Origin: Myxococcales bacterium
Lineage (GTDB): Bacteria > Myxococcota > Myxococcia > Myxococcales > JAKAPL01
DNA: 64,000 nucleotides
Reading direction: 5' to 3'
Assembly: GCA_021807105.1 (NCBI GenBank)
Contig: JAKAPL010000007.1
Location: 1-64,000 of the forward strand
Position 1 is the stretch's first letter, and each line of letters begins with the position of its first letter. Of the stretch, positions 41,567 to 52,668 are shown piece after piece. Under the pieces are notes generated by a model, which saw only the letters and a list, made by a program, of their open reading frames with translations, was not told where the DNA came from and did no database searches. A program made the position numbers and the translations under genes.

Positions 41567-42391
41567 ATGGCCGCTCGTCCGCTGCCGATCGACGCTTTGC
41601 CGGCAGGGGCGCTCGTCTCTCCCACGGAGCTTGCCGGCCGGTGGCCCAGGACGCTCGCCTCGGGGCTGCCCGCGCTCGACGGGCTGCTCGGCGGCGGCTT
41701 CCCCGAGGGCCGGATCACCGAGCTGCGCGGCGAGCGGGGCGGCCGGACGACCCTGGCCTTTCGCGTCGCGGCGGGGCTCTCCAGGGAGGGGCGGCTCGTC
41801 GCGGTCGTGGACGGCCCGGACGCCTTCGACGCGCGGGCGGCCGAGGCCGTCGGCGTCGACCTGCGGCGGCTCCTCTGGGTCCGGCCGCCTCCGCCCCGCG
41901 CGGCCGGCGCCGCGGACGCCCTCGTGCGCAGCGGCCTCTTCGCGCTCGTCCTCCTGGACCTGCCGCGCGCGCCGCTGCCGGCCCCCGCCGACTGGGTCCG
42001 CCTCGCCCGTCTCGCGGAGACGCACCGGACCGCGCTCGTGACGATCGGCGCCCCGCCGGGGCGCGGCCCGGGCTTCTGCGCCACGGTGGCGCTCTCGCTG
42101 CGTCACGCCCGCACCCACTGGCTCGGCCGCGGCCCGGGCCGTCTCCTCGCCGGCTTCTCGGCGCAGGTCGAGCTCGTCCACGACAAGCGCGGCCGCCCCC
42201 CCGGCGCCGTCCGCCTCCACTTTCGCGCGCCGGAGCCGTTCCCGGAGGCGCCGCGCGAGGACTCCCCCGACGTCCATGGACACGGGAGGAAGGGCCCTCC
42301 CGAACGTCCATGGGAGAGAGCCGATGGGCGGTGCGGAGGGGGTTTGGGGCCAGGGCCGCTTCGGGGGAGCGAGGCGGGAGGGCTGCCGTGA
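41567..42391 (+). CDS. imuA: ImuA-type RecA-like mutasome protein
   Basis: The protein has 274 residues, RecA/SulA-like fold: LPALDGLLGGGFPEGRITEL leads to the nucleotide-loop position, which reads RGERGGRTT in place of a canonical GPxxxGKT. RTTLAFRVAAGLSREGRLVA and the beta strand LFALVLLDL follow. ImuA (also called ImuA') assists the error-prone polymerase set ImuB-DnaE2. The missing canonical P-loop Lys suggests ATP binding is weak or lost. About 50 low-complexity C-terminal residues are extra. Its stop overlaps the imuB GTG (GTGA). The upstream LexA-like box indicates DNA-damage control. Confidence 0.75.
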   Translation: MAARPLPIDALPAGALVSPTELAGRWPRTLASGLPALDGLLGGGFPEGRITELRGERGGRTTLAFRVAAGLSREGRLVAVVDGPDAFDARAAEAVGVDLRRLLWVRPPPPRAAGAADALVRSGLFALVLLDLPRAPLPAPADWVRLARLAETHRTALVTIGAPPGRGPGFCATVALSLRHARTHWLGRGPGRLLAGFSAQVELVHDKRGRPPGAVRLHFRAPEPFPEAPREDSPDVHGHGRKGPPERPWERADGRCGGGLGPGPLRGSEAGGLP

Positions 42392-43893
42392 GGGGCGCGC
42401 CGCGGCTCGGCTGTGCCTTCATTCCGGGACTCTCGCTCCAGGCCCTCCTGCGGGAGCGGCCGGACCTCGATCCTGCGGCGCCGATCGGCGTCTATCCCGC
42501 GGAGGAGCCGTCTGCGCGGGCGCGGCTCTCGGCGGTGAACCGGGCCGCGGCGGCGCTGGGGCTCCACGCGGGGCTCGGTCTCCCGCGGGCGCGGGCGATC
42601 GGCCCCGGGGCGGTGCTCGCGCCCTGCACGCCGGCCGCGCGGGAGCTGCTCTTCGCCCGCGCCCGAGCGGCCGCGGAGACGGTCGCGCCCGCGGTGGAGC
42701 CCGGACCGGCCGGCGTGCTCTACGCCGACCTCTCGGACGTGCGCTCTCTGTACGGCGGCGAGCACGGGGCCGCGGCGGCGCTCCAGGCCGCGCTGCGCCG
42801 GGCTGGGATCGAGGGGTGGATCGGCGTCGCGGGCAGCCGGATCGCCGCTCGCGCGGCGGCGCGGCACGGCCGTGGGATCGAAGAGGTGCCCGAGGGGCAG
42901 GACCGGACCTTCCTCGCGCCGCTTCCCCTCGCCCTGCTCGACGCCTCCGAGGAAGTCCGCGCGACGTGGGTCCGCTGGGGGCTCGCCACGGTCGGCGACT
43001 TCGCGCTGCTGCCGCGGGACGGGGTGGGGGCCCGGCTCGGGCCGGAGGGGGTGCGGCTGCACCGGATCGCCGGCGGCGAGGAGGTCGAACCCTGGCAGCC
43101 CGGCCGGCCGGCCGAGGACGTGGTGGAGAGCGTCGAACTGGAGTGGGGCGTCGCGCAGGTCGAGCCGCTCCTCTTCGCGCTGCGCGCGCCGCTCGATCGG
43201 CTGCTCGCGCGCCTCTCGACGTCGGGCCTCGCCTGCGGCGGGATGTCGTTTGGCTTCACCCTCGACCCGCGGGGGCTCTGGTCGCGGGAGGTCGAGGTGG
43301 CCGCGCCGACCCGGGAAGTCCGGCCGCTCCTCGGGCTCGTCCGCTGGGCGCTCACGAAGGAGCCGCCGCCGGCTCCGGTGACCGGCATCCGCGTCGCGAT
43401 GGCCGCGGCCCGCGCGCCGTCCGCGCAGCTCCGACTCTTCGGCTTGCCGGAGGCGCCGCCCGAGCTGCTCGGGACGACGCTCGCGCGGATCGAGGCGCTC
43501 GCCGGCCCCGGCCGCTCGGGGGCGCCGGTCCTCTCGGACACGCACTTTCCGGGGGACGAGTCCGCGAGGCTCTCCCGCTTCGCGCCGCCCCCGCCGCCCG
43601 ACGCCGGCGAGCGGGTCGCGCCGCGCGGCCGCACCGCCGCCTTCCGGCTGTTCCGCCCGCCGCGGCCGGTGGAGGTGCTCGTCGCGCGCGGGCGCCCCGC
43701 CGCGCTCCAGGGCGCCTCCCTGCGCGGCCGGGTGATCGACTGCGCCGGCCCCTGGACCGTCGCGGCGGCGCAGGTGGAGCGCGCGGCACGGGCGCTCGAC
43801 TGCTACGACGTCGCGCTCGCCGACGGCGGGACGTATCGACTCGTCTTCGACCGCCTCGCGGGCCGCTGGCAGGTCGAGGGGGAATACGATTGA
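42388..43893 (+). CDS. imuB: ImuB, Y-family-like polymerase subunit of the mutasome
   Basis: The protein has 501 residues from the GTG at 42388. The N-terminal half follows the DinB/UmuC fold (ALRRAGIEGWIGVAGSRIAA; WGLATVGDFALLPRDGV; RLHRIAGGEE), but the usual metal-binding acidic triad is not evident. ImuB proteins are generally catalytically inactive scaffolds that link DnaE2, ImuA and the sliding clamp. The C-terminal ~60 residues (RGRVIDCAGPWTVAAAQV ... WQVEGEYD) are the ImuB tail. Overlap with imuA is GTGA and with dnaE2 TTGA, so the three are translated as a unit. Confidence 0.85.
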   Translation: MRGAPRLGCAFIPGLSLQALLRERPDLDPAAPIGVYPAEEPSARARLSAVNRAAAALGLHAGLGLPRARAIGPGAVLAPCTPAARELLFARARAAAETVAPAVEPGPAGVLYADLSDVRSLYGGEHGAAAALQAALRRAGIEGWIGVAGSRIAARAAARHGRGIEEVPEGQDRTFLAPLPLALLDASEEVRATWVRWGLATVGDFALLPRDGVGARLGPEGVRLHRIAGGEEVEPWQPGRPAEDVVESVELEWGVAQVEPLLFALRAPLDRLLARLSTSGLACGGMSFGFTLDPRGLWSREVEVAAPTREVRPLLGLVRWALTKEPPPAPVTGIRVAMAAARAPSAQLRLFGLPEAPPELLGTTLARIEALAGPGRSGAPVLSDTHFPGDESARLSRFAPPPPPDAGERVAPRGRTAAFRLFRPPRPVEVLVARGRPAALQGASLRGRVIDCAGPWTVAAAQVERAARALDCYDVALADGGTYRLVFDRLAGRWQVEGEYD

Positions 43894-46800
43894 ACCCGCT
43901 CGCTCCCAGTTCCCTTCGCCCGGGGACGTCGATCTCCAGGGGGGGCAGGAAGGCAGGAACACCTCCCGCGTACGTCGAACTGCGCGCGGCCTCCGCGTTC
44001 TCGTTTCTGCGCTCGACGATCCAGCCCGCGGATCTCGTCCGGCGGGCCGCGGCGCTCGGCTACCCGGAGCTGGCCCTCGCCGACCGCGACGGGCTCGCCG
44101 GATCGCCGCAGTTCTGGGGGGCGGCGGGAGAGGTGGGCCTGCGGCCGATCGTAGGGGCCGATCTCGCGGTCGCGGGCGCGGGGAGGCTGCTCTTGCTCGT
44201 CCGGGACGTGGAGGGGTACCGGCACCTGTGCCGGCTCGCGACGCTCGCGCAGGGACGAGGCGGCGCCTCGGGGGCGGGGGCGGTCACGTGGGAGGAGTTG
44301 GAGGATTTCGCGGGCGGGCTGACCGCGCTCACGGGCGGCCCCGAGGGGATCCTCCCGCGGGCGCTCGCCGGCGGCGATCCTCTCGCGCTCGGGGATCGGC
44401 TCCGGTCGATCTTCGGCCGCGACCGCCTGCTCGCCGAGATTCAGCGCCACGGCGATCCGCGGCAGGAGCGGGAGAACCGCCGCCTGCTCGCCCTCGCCGG
44501 CCGGCTCTCCCTGCGGGTCGTGGCGACGAACGGCGTCCGCTGCCTCTCCCCCGAGGACGTCCCGCTCCTCGACGTCCTCACCTGCATCCGGCGCAAGACG
44601 ACGCTCTCCGCCGCGGGGACGTACCTCGCCCGTAACGCCCGGACGTGCCTCGCGAGCCCGCGGGAGATGGCCGAGCGCTTCGCCGATCTCCCCGCCGCCG
44701 TGGCCGCGACCGCCGAGGTCGCCCGCGAATGCGCGTTCACGCCCGGCGCGCTGCCCTACCGTTTCCCCGACTTCTCCGTGCCCCCTGGACAGACCGAGAG
44801 CGGCCTCTTGCGCGCCTGGGTCGAGGAGGGCGCCCGCCGCCTCTGGCGCCCGATCACCCCGGCCGTCCGGGCGCAGTTGGATCGCGAGCTGGCCCTCATC
44901 GAGAAGCTCGGCCTCGCCGGCTACTTCCTGATCGTCGGGGACCTCGTCCGCTTCTGCGAGCGGGAGGGGATCCTCGCGAAGGGGCGCGGCTCGGCGGCCA
45001 ATTCCGCGGTCTGCTACGCGCTGAACATCACCACCGTCGACCCCGTCGGACGCGGGCTCCTCTTCGAGCGGTTCCTGTCGGAGGAGCGCGCCGGCTGGCC
45101 CGACATCGACATCGATCTGCCGAGCGGCGGCGAGCGCGAGAAGGCCATCCAGTATGTCTTCTCGACCTACGGCCCGAGTCGGGCGGCCCTGTGCGCGGAG
45201 GTCATCACCTACCGCGATCGGAGCGCGGTCCGTGAAGCCGGCAAGGTCCTGGGCTTCTCCCACGAGGAGATCGATCGCCTCTCCCGCGGCATCTCCTGGT
45301 TCGAGCCACGGGCCGGGCAGGACCCGGAGCTGCGGCTGCGCCGTGCCGGTCTCTCTCCAGAGGATCCGAGGATCCAGCTCTGGGTCTCCCTCGTCGGCCG
45401 CCTCCAGGACATGCCGCGCCACCTCTCGCAGCACTCGGGGGGCATGATCATCGCCGCCGGCCGGCTCGACGAGGTGGTGCCGATCCAGCCCGCCCGGATG
45501 CCGCGCCGGACGATCATCCAGTGGGACAAGGACGACGCGGAGAGGCTGGGGCTCATCAAGATCGACCTGCTCGGCCTGGGGATGCTCGCCGCGCTGCAGG
45601 AGGCGCAGATCCTCGTGCGCGAGCAGGACGCGGACTTCGACATCTCCCACCTGCCGCCCGACGACCCCGCGGTCTACGCCCTTTGCAACCAGCCGTTCCC
45701 CGACACGATCGGCGTCTTCCAGATCGAGTCGCGCGCGCAGATCGCCACGCTCCCACGCCAGAAGCCGCGCGAGTTTTACGACCTCGTGGTCGAGGTCGGC
45801 CTCATCCGCCCGGGGCCCCTCGTCGGCAAGATGGTCAGCCCATACCTGAAGCGGCGCGCCGGCCGGGAGAAGGTCACCTACCTGCACCCGTCGCTCGAGC
45901 CGATCCTCGCCCGGACGCTCGGCTTCCCGCTCTTCCAGGAGCAGCTCCTGCGCGTGGCCATGACGCTCTCCGGCTTCAGCGCGGGGGAGGCCGAGGCGCT
46001 GCGGCGCGCGATGACCCACAAGCGCTCCGCCGAGCGGATGGCCGCCTTCGCCGAGCGCTTCCAGGCAGGGGCGCGGCAGAAGGGCCTCACCGCGGGAGAG
46101 GCGCGCGAAGCCTGGTCCTGGTTCGATGGCTTCGCGCAGTACGGCTTCCCCGAGAGCCACGCCTACGCCTTCGCCTACTGGGTCTACGCGAGCGCGTACC
46201 TGAAGGCCCACCACCCGGCCGCCTTCCTCGTCGCGCTCCTGAACGCCCAGCCGATGGGCTTCTACAGCTCCGCGACCCTGATCCAGGACGCCCAGCGCCA
46301 CGGGGTCGAGGTCCTCCCGCCGGATGTCCTGCGCAGCCGATGGGACAGCTCGCTCGAAGGCGATGGGGTGCGGCTCGGGCTGCGGATGGTCCAGGGGCTC
46401 GGAGCCAAGGCCGGCGACCGCTTCATGGCGGAAGGGCGGCGCGGGAGGTTCGTCTCGCCGGCCGATCTCGCGGAGCGCTGCGGCTTCTCGCTGCGCCAGA
46501 TGGAGACGCTCGCCGAGGCGGGCGCGCTCGCGGGCTTCGGCCTCGGGCGGAGGGAGGCGCTCTGGGAGGTGCGGGCAGCGATGGGGACCGGCGGGCCGCT
46601 GTGGACGGGGAGGGCGGGAGGTCCGCGGGCCTCGCGTCCCCCGTCCTCCCCCCTCCCCGGGATGTCCTCCCTCGAGGAGACGCTCGCCGACTACCGCACC
46701 CTCGGCGCCACCGCCGGCCCGCAGATCGTCGCCCGCTGGCGGGCCGCCCTCGCGCGAGCGGGCGTGACTCCCGCCTCGGACGTGCTCGGCCTCCCCGACG

Positions 46801-47075
46801 GCCGCTGGACCCGCATCGGCGGCCTCGTCATCGCGCGCCAGCACCCGACCACCGTGCGTGGCCTCATCTTCGTCACCCTCGAGGACGAGACCGGCCACGC
46901 GAACGCGGTCGTGATGCCCGGCGTCTTCGAGCGCTACCGCGCCGTCCTGCTCGACTCCCCCCTCGTCGTCATCGAGGGGCCGCTCCAGAACGTGGACGGC
47001 GTCGCGAGCGTCAAGGCCAAGAAGCTCCATCCCTTCGGCGGCCCCGTGCCCTCTCGCTCGCACGATTTCCGGTGA
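43890..47075 (+). CDS. dnaE2: Error-prone DNA polymerase DnaE2
   Basis: The protein has 1061 residues from a TTG overlapping the imuB stop, with a GAGGGGGAA site before it. The PHP domain comes first (YVELRAASAFSFLRSTIQPA). The C-family palm carries the catalytic Asp cluster PDIDIDLPSGGERE (near residue 405) and KIDLLGLGML. EFYDLVVEVGLIRPGPLVGK and GFPESHAYAFAYWVYAS are DnaE2-type signatures, and a C-terminal OB domain ends near SRSHDFR. DnaE2 copies past lesions with low fidelity and is responsible for damage-induced mutation in many bacteria. It acts with ImuA and ImuB, likely as one SOS-controlled transcript. Confidence 0.92.
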   Translation: MNPLAPSSLRPGTSISRGGRKAGTPPAYVELRAASAFSFLRSTIQPADLVRRAAALGYPELALADRDGLAGSPQFWGAAGEVGLRPIVGADLAVAGAGRLLLLVRDVEGYRHLCRLATLAQGRGGASGAGAVTWEELEDFAGGLTALTGGPEGILPRALAGGDPLALGDRLRSIFGRDRLLAEIQRHGDPRQERENRRLLALAGRLSLRVVATNGVRCLSPEDVPLLDVLTCIRRKTTLSAAGTYLARNARTCLASPREMAERFADLPAAVAATAEVARECAFTPGALPYRFPDFSVPPGQTESGLLRAWVEEGARRLWRPITPAVRAQLDRELALIEKLGLAGYFLIVGDLVRFCEREGILAKGRGSAANSAVCYALNITTVDPVGRGLLFERFLSEERAGWPDIDIDLPSGGEREKAIQYVFSTYGPSRAALCAEVITYRDRSAVREAGKVLGFSHEEIDRLSRGISWFEPRAGQDPELRLRRAGLSPEDPRIQLWVSLVGRLQDMPRHLSQHSGGMIIAAGRLDEVVPIQPARMPRRTIIQWDKDDAERLGLIKIDLLGLGMLAALQEAQILVREQDADFDISHLPPDDPAVYALCNQPFPDTIGVFQIESRAQIATLPRQKPREFYDLVVEVGLIRPGPLVGKMVSPYLKRRAGREKVTYLHPSLEPILARTLGFPLFQEQLLRVAMTLSGFSAGEAEALRRAMTHKRSAERMAAFAERFQAGARQKGLTAGEAREAWSWFDGFAQYGFPESHAYAFAYWVYASAYLKAHHPAAFLVALLNAQPMGFYSSATLIQDAQRHGVEVLPPDVLRSRWDSSLEGDGVRLGLRMVQGLGAKAGDRFMAEGRRGRFVSPADLAERCGFSLRQMETLAEAGALAGFGLGRREALWEVRAAMGTGGPLWTGRAGGPRASRPPSSPLPGMSSLEETLADYRTLGATAGPQIVARWRAALARAGVTPASDVLGLPDGRWTRIGGLVIARQHPTTVRGLIFVTLEDETGHANAVVMPGVFERYRAVLLDSPLVVIEGPLQNVDGVASVKAKKLHPFGGPVPSRSHDFR

Positions 47076-47138
47076 GCCCGCCCCCCGGGCCGCCGGTCGA
47101 TTGACCCGGGGGCCCCCCCCGCCTATTGTCTCGCCCCC

Positions 47139-48019
<881 letters not shown>

Positions 48020-48023
<4 letters not shown>

Positions 48024-50212
48024 GCGATCTGCTCTTCGAGCTGGGGAGCGAGGAGCTCCCCGCCCGCTTCGTGAACCCCGCGGCGCGGGAGCTGCGCGAG
48101 CGGGTCGTCGAGGCGCTCGACGGCGCGCGGCTCTTCCACGGGGCGGCGCGCGAGTACGGGACGCCGCGGCGGATCGCGGTCCTCGTCGAAGGGGTGGCGG
48201 AGCGCCAGGCCGATCTCGAGCGCGAGGCGGTGGGGCCGGCCGCGAGGGCCGCGTTCGACGCCGCCGGCCAGCCGACGAAGGCGGCCGAGGGCTTCGCGCG
48301 CGGCCAGGGGGTCGGCGTCTCCGCGCTCGTGCGCGTCCAGACGCCGCGGGGCGAGTACGTCGCGGTGCGCGTGCGCGAGCCCGGCCGGCCGGCGGCCGAG
48401 GTGCTCCCCGGACTGCTCGAGTCGGCGATGAGGAAGATCACCTTCCCCAAGGCGATGCGCTGGGGAGCGGTGGAGGTGACCTGGGCGCGGCCGCTCCAGT
48501 GGATCTGCGCCCTCTACGGGCGGACCCTGCTGCCCGTCCGGTACGGCGACGTCGCGAGCGGCGGGGCGACGCGCGGCCACCGCTTCCTCGACCCCGCGCC
48601 CGTCGCGCTCGACGAGCCTGCCTCGTACGCGGCGCGGCTGCGCGAGGCCCATGTCCTCGCGGCCTTCGACGAGCGGCGGGCGCGGGTGCTCGCGTTGGCC
48701 GAGGAGGCGGCGGCGAAGACGGGCGGCGTGCTCGTGCGCGACGATTCGCTGCTCGATCAGGTCGCGAACCTCGTCGAGTGGCCGGTCGCGATCGCGGGAG
48801 GCTTCGACCCCGGGAATCTCACGCTGCCGCGGGAGGTCCTGCTCTCGGAGATGAACGGCCACCAGCGCTACTTCGCGGTCGCCGGGGTGGACGGCTCGCT
48901 GCGGCCGGCGTTCGTGGCGGTCTCGGCGACTCCGGTGATGGATCCGGCCGTCGCGCGGCACGGTTACGAGCGCGTGCTGCGCGCGCGGCTCGCCGACGCC
49001 CGCTTCTTCTTCGACGAGGACCGCAAGGTCCCGCTCGAGTCCCGGGTCGAGGCGCTCGGCGCGGTCGTCTTCCAGCAGAAGCTCGGCACGAGCCTCGAGA
49101 AGGTCGAGCGGATCGGCCAGATCGCCGGCTGGCTCGCCGCCGCGGTGAAGCTCCCGCCCGAGGCCGCGGCGACGGTCCAGCGCGCCGCGCGGCTGTGCAA
49201 GGCCGACCTCACGACCGGCATGGTCGGGGAGTTCCCGGAGCTGCAGGGCGTGATGGGGCGCGAGTACGCGCGGGCGAGCGGCGAGCCCCCGGAGGTCGCC
49301 GCCGCGATCGAGGAGCACTACCTGCCGCGCTTCTTTGGCGATCGGCTCCCCGCCTCCCGGGCCGGCGCGATCGTCGGCGCCGCCGACCGGCTCGACACGC
49401 TCTGCGGACTCTTCGGGATCGGGAAGCCGCCGACCGGCGCCGCCGATCCGTTCGGCCTGCGGCGCGCCTGCCTCGGGATCATCCACGTCACGCTCGCCCA
49501 GGGGCTCCGCTTCTCCCTCGCCGCCGCGATCGGCCGGTCGATCGAGCTGCTCGCGGGCAAGCTCACGGTGGCGGCCGAGGACGTGCAGGCGCAGGTCCGC
49601 GCCTTCTTCGCGGCGCGGCTCGCGGCCCTCTGGTCCGAGGAGTTCCCCCTCGACCTCGTGACGGCCGTCCTCGCCGCCGGCTTCGACGACATCTGGGCAG
49701 CCCGCAAGCGGCTCGCGGCGCTCGCCGCGATCCACGGGTCGTCCGAGTTCCTCCCGCTGGCCGCGGCCTTCAAGCGGGCGGTCAACCTCCTCGTCAAGTC
49801 GGCGGAGAAGGACGAGAAGGTGGCCGTCCTCCTCGCCGCGGGGGCGGGGGCGCGCCCGAAGGAGGGGCCGCTCGATCGGGTGGATCACGAGAAGCTCGCC
49901 GAGGAGGCGGAACGGGCGCTCTACAAGGCGGCGCTCGCCGCGCGCCGGAAGGTCGAGGAGGCCGTCGAGCGGGACGACTACGCCGCGGCGCTGCGCGAGG
50001 TGACCGCGCTGAAGCCGGCGATCGATCTCTTCTTCGAGCAGGTCCTGGTGATGGCCGAGGAGCCGGTCGTGCGCCACAACCGGATCCTCCTGCTCGCCGC
50101 CCTGCGCGAGCTGTTCGCCGCCGTGGCCGACCTCTCGCAGATCCAGACCCCGCACGAGGGCGTCGCGCCCGCTCCCCCGCCGGCCATGGTCTCGAAAGGT
50201 GCGGCGAAGTGA
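48020..50212 (+). CDS. glyS: Glycyl-tRNA synthetase beta subunit
   Basis: The protein has 730 residues from a GTG overlapping the glyQ stop. It opens [20 protein letters not shown], then shows [14 protein letters not shown] and [13 protein letters not shown], GlyS hallmarks, an HD-like region ([33 protein letters not shown]) and a C-terminal anticodon-binding domain. The beta subunit recognises tRNA-Gly, and together with GlyQ it charges glycine. It ends in a GTGA overlap with accA, so glyQ-glyS-accA are co-translated. That links tRNA charging and fatty acid synthesis, a common arrangement but not a functional pathway. Confidence 0.95.
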
Positions 50213-51165
50213 CGGTCCTCGACTTCGAGAAGCCCATCCGCGAGCTGGAGCGGAAGATCGATGAGCTCAAGGAGCTGGCGAGCGGGGAGGGGGTCGACTT
50301 CGACGAGGAGATCAGGAAGCTCGAGCGCAAGGCACGGCGGCTCCAGGTCGAGATCTTCAGCGATCTCTCGCCCTGGCAGATCGTGCAGCTCGCCCGTCAC
50401 GCCGAGCGCCCGTACGTCCTCGACTACGTCCAGTTCCTCTTCACCGACTTCGCCGAGCTGCACGGCGACCGGCGCTTCGCCGAGGACCCGGCGCTCATCG
50501 GCGGCTTCGCCCGCTTCGACGGCGAGCCGGTCCTCGTCCTCGGCCACCAGAAGGGGCGCAACACCAAGGAGAACCTGCTGCGCAACTTCGGGATGCCACG
50601 GCCCGAGGGGTACCGCAAGGCGACGCGCCTCGCCCGGCTCGCCGCGCGCTTCGGACGTCCCGTGCTGACCTTCATCGACACCTCGGGGGCCTACCCGGGC
50701 ATCGGCTCCGAGGAGCGCGGCCAGGCGCAGGCGATCGCCGAGTGCCTGGAGACCATGGCGGGCCTTCCCGTACCGGTCATCGCCACGGTCATCGGCGAGG
50801 GCGGCTCCGGCGGCGCGCTCGCCATCGGCGTCGGCAACCGGATCCTGATGCTCCAGTACGCTTATTACTCGGTCATCAGCCCCGAGGGGTGCTCGTCGAT
50901 CCTCTTCCGCGAGCCGACGCGGGCGCCGCGCGCGGCCGAGGCGCTCAAGCTCACCGCCGGCGATCTGCGCGGCTTCGGCGTCGTCGACGAGGTCGTGCTG
51001 GAGTCGCCGGGCGGCGCCCACCGCGACCCGGCTCGCACCGCCGAGAACCTCGGCCGCGCCCTGCGCCAGCACCTCGCCCAGCTCCGGGCGCTCTCCCCCG
51101 ACGAGCTCGTCGAGGACCGCTACCGGCGCTTCCGCGGCATGGGAGTCTTCGAGCAAGTCGAATGA
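50209..51165 (+). CDS. accA: Acetyl-CoA carboxylase carboxyltransferase subunit alpha
   Basis: The protein has 318 residues. The N-terminal helical pair (FEKPIRELERKIDELKEL) is typical of AccA, as are LTDFAELHGDRRFAEDPALI-like text (FTDFAELHGDRRF here), RNFGMPRPEGYRKATRL, FIDTSGAYPGIGSEERGQAQ and GEGGSGGALAIGVGN, the oxyanion-hole region. With AccD it transfers the carboxyl from biotin to acetyl-CoA, making malonyl-CoA for fatty acid synthesis. AccD, AccB and AccC are elsewhere. The GTG start overlaps the glyS stop. The tRNA-Val gene follows after 47 bases. Confidence 0.94.
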   Translation: MTVLDFEKPIRELERKIDELKELASGEGVDFDEEIRKLERKARRLQVEIFSDLSPWQIVQLARHAERPYVLDYVQFLFTDFAELHGDRRFAEDPALIGGFARFDGEPVLVLGHQKGRNTKENLLRNFGMPRPEGYRKATRLARLAARFGRPVLTFIDTSGAYPGIGSEERGQAQAIAECLETMAGLPVPVIATVIGEGGSGGALAIGVGNRILMLQYAYYSVISPEGCSSILFREPTRAPRAAEALKLTAGDLRGFGVVDEVVLESPGGAHRDPARTAENLGRALRQHLAQLRALSPDELVEDRYRRFRGMGVFEQVE

Positions 51166-51212
51166 CCCTTGCCGCCGGGTGCGCGGCTCTGCTATTCCCC
51201 CGGCGATTCCCC

Positions 51213-51287
51213 GCGGGCGTAACTCAGGGGTAGAGTGCCATCCTCACACGGTGGAAGTCGGAGGTTCAAACCCTCCCGCCCGCACCA
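51213..51287 (+). tRNA. tRNA-Val (anticodon CAC)
   Basis: A full cloverleaf can be drawn. The acceptor stem is GCGGGCG paired with CGCCCGC, and the D arm is ACTC/GAGT. The anticodon stem is CCATC/GGTGG with loop CTCACAC, which puts CAC at positions 34-36 after U33. The T arm is GGAGG-TTCAAAC-CCTCC. The 3' CCA is encoded. CAC reads the GTG codon, heavily used in this GC-rich genome. Confidence 0.95.
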
Positions 51288-51318
51288 GGCTGCTGCTCGA
51301 CGTGCTCCGGAGGATGCC

Positions 51319-52668
51319 ATGGCGATCCGTTCTCCCGCTCGCGGGCTCGAAGTCGAGCCCTTTCGCGCCGTCCGCTACGCGGAGGGAGCGCCCGGCGGGC
51401 TCTCGCGACGGATCGCGCCGCCCTATGACGTGATCTCGCCCGCCCAGCGCGACGCGCTCGCGTCGCGCGATCCGCACAACGTCGTCGAGCTGATCCTCCC
51501 GCAGGATCGTCCCGGGGAGGACCGGTACGCCCGCGCGGGCAGGACGTGGCGGCAGTGGCTCGCCGAGGGCGTCCTTCGGGAGGACGCAGAGCCGGCCCTC
51601 TACGTGCTGCACCAGCGCTTCTCCTGGGACGGCGAGCCGCGGCTGCGCAGGGGATTTCTGGCGCGGCTGCGGCTGCGCGAGTTCGCCGACGGGGTCGTCC
51701 TGCCGCACGAGAAGACGCTTTCGGGCCCGAAGGCCGACCGGCTCGCGCTGTTCCAGGAGGTTCGCGCGAACCTCTCGCCCATCTTCTCGCTCTATCCCGA
51801 CGAGCGCGGGGAGGTGGACGCGCTGCTCGCCCCGGCCGTGGATCGGCTCCCCGACGCGGCCGCGAGCGGCGATGACGGCCATGGGCCCATCGAGAACCGC
51901 CTGTGGCGGGTCGGGGACCCCGGGGTCATCGGCCGGGTCCGCGAGGCGATGGCCGCGCGGCGCGCCTACATCGCCGATGGCCACCACCGCTATGAGACCG
52001 CGCTCAACTACGCGAAGCAGGCCGACGCGCGGCGGCCGGACCCCGGCGCGCCGCACCACTTCGTGCTCAGCTACTTCTGCGCGATGAGCGACCCGGGGCT
52101 CCTGATCCTGCCGACCCACCGGCTGCTCCATGGTCTCCCCGGCTTCGAGCTCGAGCGGCTGCTCGCGGCGGCCGGCGGCGAGTTCACGATCACGCCGATC
52201 CAGGAGGATCTGAAGGAGGAGGAGGGGCGGTCGCGGGTGCTCGCCGCCTTGCGCGAGGCCGGGGAGCGCCGGCCCAGCTTCCTCGCGGTCGATCGTGGCC
52301 GCGCCGCGCTCCTCTCGCTCTCGCCGGGGCTCCGGCTGGAAGGAATCGTCGAGCTTCCGAGGAGTTCCGAGGTCCGTGGCCTCGACGTGACCCTGTTGCA
52401 TGGTCTCGTCTTCCAGCGAATCCTCGGCCTCTCGCCCGCGTCGCAGGAGCGCAAGGAGAACCTCGACTACGTCAAGGACGCCGCCGAGGCCGTCGCCGCC
52501 GTCGCGGCCGGAACGGCCCAGGCCGCCTTCCTCCTGAACCCCACGCGGATGGGCCAGGTCCGGAGCGTGGCGGAGGCCGGCAAGGCGATGCCCCAGAAGA
52601 GCACGTTCTTTTATCCGAAGCTCCCATCCGGCCTGGTGTTCAATCCGCTCGTCCCTCTTCGCGCGTAG
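51319..52668 (+). CDS. DUF1015 family protein
   Basis: The protein has 449 residues from the ATG at 51319, with CCGGAGG eight bases before it. The opening RIAPPYDVISPAQRDALASR and YIADGHHRYETALNYAKQ are signatures of the DUF1015 family, as is RMGQVRSVAEAGKAMPQKST near the C terminus. The family is widespread and its members are soluble. A role tied to serine or amino-acid metabolism has been suggested from gene context elsewhere, but nothing here supports a particular function. It stands alone after the tRNA gene and before a repeat block (element B). Confidence 0.85.
   Translation: MAIRSPARGLEVEPFRAVRYAEGAPGGLSRRIAPPYDVISPAQRDALASRDPHNVVELILPQDRPGEDRYARAGRTWRQWLAEGVLREDAEPALYVLHQRFSWDGEPRLRRGFLARLRLREFADGVVLPHEKTLSGPKADRLALFQEVRANLSPIFSLYPDERGEVDALLAPAVDRLPDAAASGDDGHGPIENRLWRVGDPGVIGRVREAMAARRAYIADGHHRYETALNYAKQADARRPDPGAPHHFVLSYFCAMSDPGLLILPTHRLLHGLPGFELERLLAAAGGEFTITPIQEDLKEEEGRSRVLAALREAGERRPSFLAVDRGRAALLSLSPGLRLEGIVELPRSSEVRGLDVTLLHGLVFQRILGLSPASQERKENLDYVKDAAEAVAAVAAGTAQAAFLLNPTRMGQVRSVAEAGKAMPQKSTFFYPKLPSGLVFNPLVPLRA

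Noticed and set aside
47076-47138. T-box or other riboswitch before glyQ
   Set aside because: Only 63 bases separate dnaE2 and glyQ, too short for such a leader, with no specifier or conserved T-box sequence.
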